Shown piece by piece: positions 1-10,964 of a DNA stretch of 64,000 nt (position 1 is its first letter; each line of letters begins with the position of its first letter). A program made the translations under genes and the position numbers. The notes beneath the pieces were generated by a model. That model was given only the letters and a program-made list of their open reading frames with translations, did not search any database and had not been told where the DNA came from. The DNA is from Penicillium oxalicum. Lineage: Eukaryota > Ascomycota > Eurotiomycetes > Eurotiales > Aspergillaceae. Where the stretch lies: positions 5,146,001 through 5,210,000 of the forward strand of contig NC_064650.1 of the NCBI RefSeq assembly GCF_001723175.1. Reading direction: 5' to 3'.

Positions 1-192
1 AAGGGAGAGGGAGGAAGGGAAAAAGCAAATTCCGCAAAGCAACATTGAAGAATCGTTGTATGAGATAAGTGGTTGTTTTTTTTTTTCTTTTTTTTTTTGG
101 CGATCAACTTTGACAGGATGTTTCACATTGCTCACACGTGGACCTCTGACATTTGAGAAGCTACTTTTGAGTCTTTGGCTGTGCCGGTCGCC

Positions 193-208
193 GGGGGGGG
201 GGGGGGGG
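193..208. repeat. Poly-G tract (16 G)
   Basis: Sixteen consecutive G on the plus strand, directly read. It is one of several G/C homopolymers of 10-18 nt in the noncoding DNA of this window. Confidence 0.95.
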
Positions 209-1967
209 TGGTTGCTTTTCTTTTTTCTAATTTGTTTTTTTTTTAAAGTTTTCCTTTCTGGTTGTACGAATCTCTTCAGTCTCCCTCGTACAGGTCTACC
301 CTGAATTCCCCCCAAATCGCTCGATTTATTGCCCGGCGTGACGCTAGATGCCCATGGCCCATGTACGCATGCGACTGCATTTCATTGGTGGAATGCGGGA
401 TCAAGGTCAAGGCCGCGGAAGTGTAGCAGCACGAGTCAAACGGGATCGATTCGTATCAAGTGTTTTTGACCTTTGATAGAGAAAGCAAATATCATACGTC
501 AACGGTCCAAGTAGTTTCATGGCCCGATGTCCTAGACACTCGTTTGATCGTCATAAAATGCCACAGATTATCCCAAGTCATCGCGAGAATTCGGAACCAA
601 AGCGTCAAATTCAACTCAGGTCAATGTCAGCTCGGCTCGGGCCTCAACTGTTGCTTGGTGAGGTTCCAGATTGCCCCTCTCGACGGATTTTCGGCTCATG
701 TTTAACGGAGGGCCAAGAGTATATTCATCAGCGCTCTCATCCGAGGTGTAGATTTAGTCCGTGTGTGCCCCGGGGGCAAATGACGACGGGAACTTGGGAT
801 ATGGGACCTGACTACGAGGATGCGATTGTAGATGAGGATGATATAACGAGTAGTGCGCGAGTGCCCCCCTATTCATCGGGCATACAGGGAAGGGGGGGGC
901 TGTAAATTTAGCATATAGGAGTTGAATCTTCACGAGTCTATCTGCTTCAACTTAGCGGCTCATTTTTCCCGATTGGGATGGGAACCCTTAATTATCTTTT
1001 TTCTTCTTCTCCGTGCTGATTGAGAGGTTTTTTTTTTCGGTGCGCGGTGCGTACGGGGGATCGAGGGATGCGAGTACTACTCGACTTGGTATATCCCATT
1101 TAAAATTGTGAACAGAATGTATTCATGGCCGTTGGATGAATCTGGACCGTAGTATGTGAGATACCTTCAGTATTTACTGCCTATATGTCAGCGATTTATT
1201 CGAAAGAGAACATCTAAGATACTAACGGAAGCATCCGTGATAGGTACCTGCCCTACATATAGTTCCCAGGCCTGTATGTATGAAATTCGAACTGATACGG
1301 ATCATCACCACTCAACAAGACAAGCTCTTTCCTCCTCTTGAAACCAGACCGTCTATTGAGGGTTCCGGACAGAATATTCCATCTCCATATCTATTCAAGG
1401 CACTCGGTGGACTATGCTTCACCGCGCAAGTTATCAATTACGAGTAAGAGCTCTCCGCCGGCCGTCTATGGATCATGCTGTAAATTAGGTCTGATTCCTC
1501 AAGTCAAAGTTGGCCACTGCATCCTTCGACCCGATCCGGAATTGAGGTTGTGTTGGTCGTGCAGATAGGTACCATTAGAGGTAGGAGACCTGCTGTCGAC
1601 CCGCAATCATCTGGAAAAACATCTAGATCCCTAGGTTCGCGACTGGAACCATCTCCAACATGCGCACGCTGTCATCGTTGCGTATCTTGCACCAACTCAC
1701 AGGACTTCTACAGCACCGCCCGCCCACAAACAAGCATGTAAGAATCGTGAGGAGGTAAGAAAAAAGAAAAGAAAAGAAAAGAGAGAAAAAAAAAAGTCAG
1801 CATCTCGTTCCGCCCATAAATCATCATCATTCTCAGAGAATAATGTGACGACCAACGCGGTCGGACTCGAGGGCGGTGCTGCTGTGGGCCTGCAGCAGCA
1901 CCGTTGGCGTTGGCGAAGCCCCACAGTTACTGTTCACTGAAATCATGAAGCGAAAGTAGAGCGAGCA

Positions 1968-1972
<5 letters not shown>

Positions 1973-2000
<28 letters not shown>
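1973..2000. repeat. TC dinucleotide microsatellite
   Basis: About 14 tandem TC units on the plus strand, read directly, followed by further pyrimidines. No gene is attached to it. Confidence 0.95.
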
Positions 2001-2004
<4 letters not shown>

Positions 2005-4811
2005 TCTCTAACGGACAAGGTCCAGTGAAGAGTGCAATTCTTGAACCCGACCGGTACTAGAGCTTTCAGTCAAAAACAATTGGAAAGGAGGGAAGGAAAA
2101 AAAAAGACGAATGACATCATCTATCCTGCACGGGAGTTTGGCTCATCAAACACTCCGACTCTGAGGCGCTGTTGGATACCAACATGGAGATGATTGGTCC
2201 CTCGTCCACAAATCTTCGCAGCTTCGTCCGTGCTGCTGCTGCTGCTAATCTCAGGCCTCGTCCCGTCTGCAGAAAGGGCGTGAGACGTCCAGCCACTCGC
2301 TTATGAAAATAAAAGATTTTCTACGGAAAATAGTTAGAGATTTCCCATCTCGGCTTAAGTTGGGATCATCACAGGGCTGCTGGGAGTGGTCGTGGACCGT
2401 TCGTGGTGGCAACAAAAACAGAGTAGTAATTTGAAGTGGGCTGCTCTAGTAAGGTGAAGAGACTACTGCTTACTATAGAGTACTTTAGAGTACTGACTAG
2501 TAGTAAACCAATTAATTAACCGACATCATGAAGGTGAGGGCTTACAGAAAGATTCAATCGGATATTGTTAGCTTCACACGGTGTAGTTGCTTATGGACAT
2601 TGATTTTCCCGTTGATTTCATTTCTGTCATTCTATCTCTATATTTTTTTTGTTTTTGTTTTGTATCTCTTTTTCCTCTTGGGTTGTTTCTTTTTCTCTTT
2701 TTTTGTTGGAAAAGGTCCACAATGGGCTTGATCGCGGTGGTCGTTTTCCGTCAATCTAAGAGATGACACCCCATGTCCGCCACGCCTTTCTAGATTCGGA
2801 CCAGTTGGCCTCTCACTCTTCGGAAATGGCCAGTGAATCTTTCTTTTCCCGGGCTATACACTCCAGTAGAAGCAGTTAGAGACGGAAATTGGCCGAGATT
2901 TGGTACTGGGGTTTCCCACCATAATGATGCGCCACAATGTACCATGCTTGCTCATGTGTGGTGAGCTAGCTCTCTCTCTCTCTCTCTACTACAGTAAGAC
3001 TCTCCAGCCCTCCACCCTTCCCCTCCCCCCGCTCATACGACAGATGCCGCGCCATATCTTTGCAAATCTCCAAATTTGAGATTCAGGAACGAGAAGTATG
3101 CTTGAGAAGATCCATGGGTTCTCGTTCATGGGTGCGGAGATGACTTTTGTTCCGTCTTACGATCCGTGCTATCAGGCCGGGTCTTTCGACGGTGGTTCTC
3201 CACTTTTTTCATCCTTTATCTTTTTAATTTCTTTTTTCCCTGTGATGATATCAGGTCTGAGAACACGTTTCGTAACCATGGGTCAATAGTCCAAGCCAGA
3301 AATCGACTAAATGGCCATGAGGGGGGAACTGGTAAGAGTCTTCACTCCCTCTCCGCATTTGTTGTCGTGGAGGCTCGAGCTAAGGACCGTGAATGTGATG
3401 ACCTCAGAGGCTTTGAGGCTTTCTGGGGTGGATATCTCGGCAGACTTGCTTCTTTGACATCGAGGCCAAGTCGGGAGGCTTGGTGAGATCTAAAGAATGA
3501 GCTTCATCCAGCACTGATGTCATGCATCTGATATCAACGAAAGCTCCAAATCTGACACGGCACCCGATGCCAAATGGACATCAGAGGCGCTGGATTTTGA
3601 CATTGTGGCAAAGAAGACGTGACGTCCTGAGGGGAAAGAAAGTCCACGGTTTGGCTGGGTCTGATCGAAAGTCGGCTGTAAGTTGATGATGAAAGCTGAC
3701 GATGGGAATGGCCGTCCATTGCTTCCGCATCCTCGAGTCGCGATCGGCCAACAATGTTGGAGGCGTCTGGTGAAGTCTGAGGTCAAGCCAGGATTACTGG
3801 CCAGACCCTGTTTCCCTTCTACAGTAGTCATGTACAGAGATTGACTGCCAGTCGTGTCATCCTCTCCAGGCCGTTCTAGTAATCAACGTAGAATTTTTGC
3901 ACTTCTGCATGTATAGGTCCACTGACTTGATCTCGACTCGTGAAACCGATTGGTATGTGTCCAGGATTGGAAAGGAGAACCAGTCTTCAAGGCTGGATTA
4001 TCTTTGGAGGGGCGGCAAATAGCTTGATAGCATCAATGAACAAGAACGATCAAACTTGCCGGGGATCTTGCAAACCGAAGAGGTTGAAATAAGGTTGCTA
4101 AACTGCCCTCTTTCTTTGGGCAGAGATCTTTCTTCGATCGTTCCAGGCCATTCCTTACCGCAACACGCGCAATGTCGCAAGACTCGACCATTCTTCTCTC
4201 GAGGGTGACAGAGGCCAAGGGTCTTTCGGATCTGTTGTCGACTCTGCATTTGGAGTAGCTAATTGTGAACATGCGTGCTAATCGATTTCTGGATGTCTCA
4301 TTCCCAACGGGTTGACAACGTCCGGTTTGGTCAGAGAATCAAGATAGCCATCTGTTTTCTCGAGATGGATGGTTTGGGGAGAAACAGAACGAACGGAATC
4401 GATTATCTTCCATTTTCTCCGAGGTCTGCTCGTCTGTCACTGCCGGCAAGGATACTCCATCTCAATGGGCATGGGACATTACTTGTTCCTCGGTTCGAGT
4501 AAACGCAAATGCACTTTCAGGCCCAAATGTCTCGACGTGTCCGGATATGGCCGCTGTGCTTTGTTTTCCGATTTTCCTTTTGTACCCTCCTGGCCATCAG
4601 ACACGCAAATTGGTCTCGCCAACGCGCGTTTTGCGAGGAATTTCAAATTGTTCTTTGATGAGAAGAACTCGCCAGGGGCTATTCTCAATAGAAGCAGTTG
4701 CAGTAACAGAGACGAGAGGGATAACCTCGACTAGCTGGAGAAATATCATTAGTCGCAACGACCAAATAGTATAGTAGGTTCCAAGCACAGCAAGGATTCA
4801 GCAGACGCAGA

Positions 4812-4840
4812 CAACAATAACAACAACAACAACAACAACA
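4812..4840. repeat. AAC trinucleotide repeat
   Basis: Roughly nine AAC/CAA units with one interruption, inside a C/A-rich tract that resembles a 5' leader on the plus strand. Confidence 0.9.
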
Positions 4841-6278
4841 CCACTCTCTCACTGACTCCTTCACTCTCACTTACTAAATTCCACATCCACATCTCCATCT
4901 CCATCACCCCATTCAAGTTCTCTCACACCCTCACCATTCCCCCGGAGAAAAAATTCCTCTCCAACTCAAATAACCAACAACACCAAAGATCCCACACCCA
5001 CGCCACCCCAACAAGTCAAGAGCCGTCTGGCCCCGATTATACCTCAACTGCCGACTGCGATTCCTACACTTCAATCTTAAAGGAGCTGCGTGGTACTAGA
5101 ATTGAGCAGCGCGATGACGGGTACCGGATTGGGAGGAGCGGAGTACGACGTGGGTATTGGAGATTTTGCGTGAAAAATTCTGGTCTTACAACTTTGTCGA
5201 GATTTGCTGGGAGGAAGAAAGGTTGTGGCATTTGAGGGTGGGAGACGTCGTGTTTGTGTTTGGGATTGAGGAGAATTGCTCGAGACGGGAGAGCCTGCGT
5301 CGTCGAAGGTGAAGATTGTTCTGAAATAGACTGCTTGAGAGTTCCTTGGTTGATTTTTCAACCAGCTAGAGGTAGATGGATTGGGAAGAGGTTTGTGGAC
5401 CTCACGTAGGAGTGGGCACTCAATTTATGAGCGTCAGATGCGAAGGACTTTAAGCGCCCATTCGAAACTCATCCGCGACAGCTCTGCTTACGTCGGGCAC
5501 GACACTGGCCCACTACACTTCTGATACTCATTCGGCGGCTATGACCGAGACCAATTAGCCAAGTCCACTCCGAGGATTAGTCCGTGGGTAAACCATTAGA
5601 GACGACGGCCGCAAAGAGACTCAATAGGGACTCAATAGATGTCATCCGTGAATGGTGATGGTGTGTCGGGACACTCGTACAACATAGAGACTTCATCAAG
5701 ATTCTTTACCAGAAACAACTTAGTCGGAAGGGGAAGGGAAATTAGAGGAGAAGAATGGTCAGATCATAGTGGTATTATACCCGCAAAAGTCTTCAACCGA
5801 TAGACAGAATCCGTCATCAGTCAACACTGATTCGATAAAAAAAATATGTAATGATAATCATAATTTGTGTCAGAAACGATCGACCTTGGAAGCCAGACCA
5901 ATTCCCGGCAATGAGTGACGGGAGAACCGAATACAGACAAGCCAGGTTCCAGCGGGCTGCGAGCCTGCAGTCGGGCAATGAAGAACAAGCACTTTGTTCC
6001 AATCCCTCGATGCACAGGCGTCTGCTAATGTTCGCTCATCTGCCAGTAGTATGCGGCATGAGAATACGATTCACCCACAATATAGACATCGAAGGAAAAT
6101 CAAGCCAATAAAGAAAGATAAAGGAAAATATTTTCCAAAGCATCATGACTCCGCTAAATTAAGACCCGAAGTTGGGACAACGAGGCATGAAAATGAACGA
6201 TTCCCAAGTGGAGCTAGGGAGGGGGGGCATGAGAGAGACACCGACATCGCTTTAGCGCGAAATGATCAAAAAGGTCAA

Positions 6279-7344
6279 TTAGCGATGATCGGGGTTGGTA
6301 ACCTGCACGCAGAAGGTTAGTCAAAAAAAAAGGATGGAAGGCGTTGGGAAAATGCAAGCGTGGGGTAGTACTGACTTGCAAGATTCGACGGGAAAAGTCG
6401 TGATCGTCGTCGATGCTTCCATTGCTCTGGCGGCGCGTGGCCATGTAATCGCCATCGAAGCGGGAGTCTGTCATGGACGGCGGCTGTGAATCACGACCGT
6501 AGCCTCCGGCTGTACCACGGAATCCGCCCTCGGCATTCTGTTTCTTGGAGCGGTAGAAAAAGAAGGCGGCACCAGCCAGGGCTGCCAGTCCAACAATACC
6601 AACTACAACACCGGCTGCGATCGCCGCGGTGTTGTGGCTGCTCTTGATTGCGCCAGAGATGTCGGTCGTCGTCTGTTCAGCGTACGAGGTATAGGTGGTC
6701 GTGTGGCCAACGGCATCGGTGACAACCGAGGGTGCACTGTTGCCGCCGGAGTTGGGGTTCGAAGTTGCTGATTGAGCGGGATTTGTGTTGGTTTCGGCGC
6801 CGCTCCCGCTGCCTTTGCCGTTGCCACTGTTGCTGCCACTGCCGCTTGTACTAGTACTGCCGCTGGCAGTTGTGGCCGAGACCGCAGGTACATCGCTCTC
6901 CAGTCCCGTTGTGTAGAGAGAGTAATAATCCGATCCGCCACCTATCAGAACAAGATCAGTCGGTCAATCATGGATATCGGAGCGCGAATCGGATGTGGGA
7001 TGAAACATACACATGTCTTGGGGCCAGCCAGCACAGGCGGTGTTACACTTGGAGCTGTCCACCTTGGATGATGAGGGAGGTAATTCGTTACCACACAGAC
7101 AATCCGTGCCGGACGTGAGGGCGAACACGGCGGCTTTCTTGCCATTGCAGCGATCAAAACACCAACCGGAACTCTGGAAGGTGTACGAGACTTGATCCGA
7201 GAGACCCTCCTTACTGCTGTAACAGCCCACGAGGGTCATACTGTTGCGGGGAACTAGACGGTCGATGTATGTGGCCATGGCCGGAGTGGCCGAGAATAGC
7301 AGACTCGACATCGAGAGGACAGTCCACATGTTGTTGACGAGCAT
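6279..7344 (-). CDS. wsc1: Wsc-type cell-wall stress sensor (WSC domain, single TM)
   Basis: Plasma-membrane mechanosensor of the cell-wall-integrity pathway by family; it signals to Rho1/Pkc1 and the MpkA kinase cascade. Three exons: 7011-7344, 6376-6941 and a 24-nt last exon 6279-6302, giving 307 aa. Residues 1-25 form a signal peptide. The WSC domain (about 37-113) shows all eight cysteines; the codon of the eighth is split by intron 1 (donor GTATGT). A Ser/Thr/Gly-rich stalk (about 130-210) follows, then one membrane span (about 217-241, AGVVVGIVGLAALAGAAFFF) and a short cytosolic tail. The terminal exon supplies the ending VTNPDHR; reading through intron 2 instead gives an implausible tail. 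The start is the ATG at 7344, with an in-frame upstream extension rejected because it precedes the signal peptide. The ortholog assignment to wsc1 rests on overall architecture and on mpkA being nearby. Confidence 0.9.
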
Positions 7345-10300
7345 CTTGATGTTGGGGAGGTTGTGAGGAAGGGGGATCGAAAGACTGGAGAGAGAGAGAG
7401 AGCGAAGGAGAACGAAAGATGGGATCGGAAGAACCAGGAACGACCCGCGTGACCCTTGGAAATTCCTTGAAGATATCAAAGGATCGATAATGAGTGTCAA
7501 GACTGTACTCGACAAACGAATCGATCTGGAAAATGCCCCTGTTGCCTTGGGCGCAATGATTCACCGGTCGGGGCGCGGTCAAAGTGGGGACCAACGCGGG
7601 AAAAGACCAGGCACAAGACTCAAAACGAGAGGTGTTGCTGAAAGCAAAGGGTTCCTTCTCAAGACAAGTGTAGTGGTTGAGAAGAAGAAACAATGGACGA
7701 GACAAACAGACCTGAGACTTGGGGGAAGCTGGCAGGCGGTGCAGTCTCAGGAATGGCGAGAATGAGGAAGTCTGGGCCCCCTAAATCGACTGTTGTTGAC
7801 GAAGTCAGGGGAGGGGAGTCGTGACTTTTATGGTGACTTTTAGGGGAGAACGGTCGGGTTGAATGACGAACCGGTTGTGTTGCAAAACTGGCAGAAGAGG
7901 ACGAAAGCGAGTGCGAGTTGCGAACTCAGGATACTGAGTGAAAGCGAGTGTGAAGGTGAGGGGTGATGAAGAAGTGAAAGAGAGATGAAGGTTTCGAGGA
8001 TCGGTCTGGAAATGGAGGGAAATGGCTTGGACAGCGGCACAGTGCGCAATGAAACAAGCGTATGGGGTTCTGTCTCTTTTGCCTTCGGTTTTAGTATGTT
8101 CCTGTCGAGCCAAGTGGGTTTCTTCTCTTCAGGGACAAGGGGGTGGAACCAGCAAAGTGGAAAAGTTGGGGTTCTGGTGGTGTATTTTTACCACCGGATG
8201 GTCGATCTGGCCCAGCACCCATGGTATTGCACTGTTTCGGTAAAGCGGGAGGATACTGTACGGGTCAGGTACTGTATGTATTGCCGGTGCGAAACTGTAT
8301 CCTGTCCCGCAGGGCGGTGCAATTTTCTGCTCGACAAACAAAGTCTACAGGAGTTCATGCATCGTGTGTCTATCGTTGGGTGTAAATGCAAGCCGCGTTA
8401 CAGCTGTCCTAGTCTTAGATCAATTGTTCTTTCGAGATGTCAGGATCAAAAAGATGCCTAACGCAGACGAGGCCGGCTATGCGTGGACTCAAGGATCATC
8501 ATTCGACTTTTCGACCAATCGGGGTGGACGCTTGTCTGATGTTGTCTTCACAGTACCGCAGACTGGTGGGCAAATCTGGACTTTGAACGCAGGTTCCTTC
8601 ACAGACTTCTATGTGCCCATGTTCTTTTCACGCTTTGCGCCCATAGGCCTCCAAAATCAATATCAATAATGCAGTACGGCATGCCCATGGGTTCCGAGGA
8701 AACGGCAGCCGACAACTCGATAGACTCGATGTTCTCAAACGATCCAACTTGGACCATGGCACTGCGTGTCAATATTTCCAGCACTGTGAGCACAGAGCCA
8801 TAGATCGGATGTTTTCGCGAACACCCAACCCAACCCGACGCGAACCTAGACCGAGGGTTCGGGGGCCACGGGCCAAAAATAGGGTGAAAAGTTCAACTAG
8901 ACGGTTAGTGGCTTGATCGCATCCAACTCAATCACATGGTGGCCGACCTATGCAACAACTCGTTCAATGCCAAGCCAGCGGTGCATGATCGATCTGATCT
9001 TTTTCCCATTTCAACAATGGATTGCATTCTTGGTGGCTTGAGGATACGTCAACCGTATGGGCTCTTTGGTCTTGATGGGTACAAAAGCCACTTTGGGTAT
9101 CCAAGCATCCACACGATCGTCATCTGTTGCCACGCCACAGAGGCATTTTCTTTTTTTTCTTCTGGGCTGGGGCTCCGAGGTAGATACGAGTTTCCGTATT
9201 GAGGGTAATCCAGAGGCAAACCAGCTTTTCGTCGATAACCATCTGACGGTCACCAGATGGCTATGAACCCACTTTGCAACCTCTATCGAGATGCTGTCAA
9301 GCTGGAAGACGGCACGGATGCAAATATTGCATACCTCAGTGGACCAACATAGATCCAACAGTAGACACCCCTGCATGTACTCGTGATACAGTCAAGGTAG
9401 CGAGAGAAGCTTCAGGGCGTCTGCACCTATGCGCCTATGCGATGGGTTGGACTCAGCTGCCGATGTACATCATGGTTCTTTCATCCATGGAAGAAGTGCT
9501 GTAGGTTCTATGAATAGGTGCGAACGGCCCCCAGACTCTCACTCTCGCATTAAACTTTGAACGCTCCAGTCGCAGTGCAGGCCCAGTCGAGCTTCCTAGG
9601 ATATGCCATGCATGATACATTAGCACAGATCCATATGGGATAGTCTTTGTATGCTTCTACCTCGCTCGACAACAGAAGCTACGCATCTCGTATCAAAATC
9701 ATTCATGACATGGCCTTCTTCAAATCCAAGGTCGATCGAACTTTCGTCTATTGTTGAACACACTCGAACCCAAAAAAAACACCATGTTGTACTGACTCCA
9801 ACCGTATAGATTCCACCGTAGACGGACCATTGAATACCTACTGTAAGTCCTGTATGTACCCATTTCATGTACAGAGAGTATAAAGCAAAATACCCTCGGC
9901 TATGAGGTGTGAGGTATCCAATAAATCACATGACCCATTTTGATCGATACCGAATCTCCGGATGAACTCTACACATCACATTATCGTCAAACAGTCTCTG
10001 CGACTCGCTGCATATCGAGATGCTCAATCTACCCGGATCGTGGCCCATGGTATCCCTTTTCCAATGAACAAGGTAAGGGACTTACCACGGATCGAGCTGG
10101 GCGGACATTGCCGAGTGGAGTACTGTAGTGCCGTGGATCAAGCTCTGCTGGAAAGCCGAAACATCGTTTGAGGAAGCGCTTTACATGACAATACATGAAG
10201 CCTCATTCCGATTAAGCTTGACTGAGTCTGAAACCTCGTAAACACTCCTGGCTATCGGGCCTTCTTCACTAGGTACAAATATGAAGCCAGTTTAAGTCGA

Positions 10301-10964
10301 GTGTTCAGGACTTCGTTTTCATTGAGAAACCTCACACCCGGAGCTGGTGATCGTTTGCCACCGTATCTCCCACCTCGACCGGCACCTCTGGGGAGAATGC
10401 AGAGTAACGTTTTCTCTCACGCGATCATCAAGCTTCACAAGAGTGAAAATTGATTAATCTGAGCCGCGATAGCTCTGGACCCCCCTGGTGTGTGAAATTG
10501 TTACGATCAATTTTCCGAGAACACAGAAAACCCCGGAGAAATGGCGACAGGGGATCCCGTGACGGGCAGGGAACCACGGGATGGCCGGATAGCCTGGGTT
10601 GATCCACGTGACCAACACTTTACGCTGGAAAAGTTTACAGTGGAACCTTTCATCCATCGGAAGGCCATCCAGGATTTGGGGACTTTACCGTTGTAGTATG
10701 TATGTATGTAGGTTGGAGACGAATAGGTCGTACAGGCCTGGTCATTTACTCTCAAAAATCCCCCTACATATATGGTCTAAGATACTCTTGTAAGCGATTG
10801 TTCAAGTATGCAGAAAATTGGTACGATTAGAGTCGGGCATGGATACACCTGCTCTGCCAGGTCAAGTGTGAATATACGTATCACTCAACTTGAATTTGGC
10901 CCCCAGCTCTCGCCGTGATCTCACAGAGATTCCAACCTTTCACGAACTATGACGAGAGGCAACC
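7345..10964. other. Intergenic: wsc1 promoter side and unannotated DNA
   Basis: The first few hundred bases upstream of 7344 should contain the wsc1 promoter and leader (GA/CT-rich on the coding strand). Beyond that I see no supportable gene. A 70-codon plus frame from the ATG at 8454 and a minus frame at 9011-9376 rich in Lys/Arg in its middle were examined; neither has a recognisable domain or clear splice partners. A TATG tetranucleotide repeat lies at about 10696-10711. The 10965 side receives the 3' end of the MACPF locus. Confidence 0.5.

Larger units (their letters stand above)
1..6278. other. Long gene-poor intergenic region
   Basis: I could not support any protein-coding gene in this stretch. 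The open frames are short, lack recognisable domains, and several consist of translated homopolymers or CT tracts. It holds a long poly-G run (193-208), poly-T/pyrimidine tracts near 70-100 and 2640-2710, a TC dinucleotide repeat (1973-2000) and an AAC repeat (4812-4840). From about 4800 to 5110 the plus strand turns C/A/T-rich and looks like a fungal 5' leader, followed by an ATG at 5113 that opens only a 19-codon frame. A minus-strand frame of 94 codons (5077-5361) is Ser/Pro/Thr-rich and unconvincing. The stretch could hold long noncoding or regulatory DNA, or the far upstream region of a gene outside the window. Confidence 0.5.

Noticed and set aside
5077..5361. 94-codon minus-strand open frame
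   Set aside because: Low-complexity Ser/Pro/Thr/Gln composition and no recognisable domain; kept only as part of the intergenic description.
9011..9376. 121-codon minus-strand frame with a Lys/Arg-rich middle
   Set aside because: Suggested a transposon fragment at first, but no catalytic motif, terminal repeat or partner frame was found.
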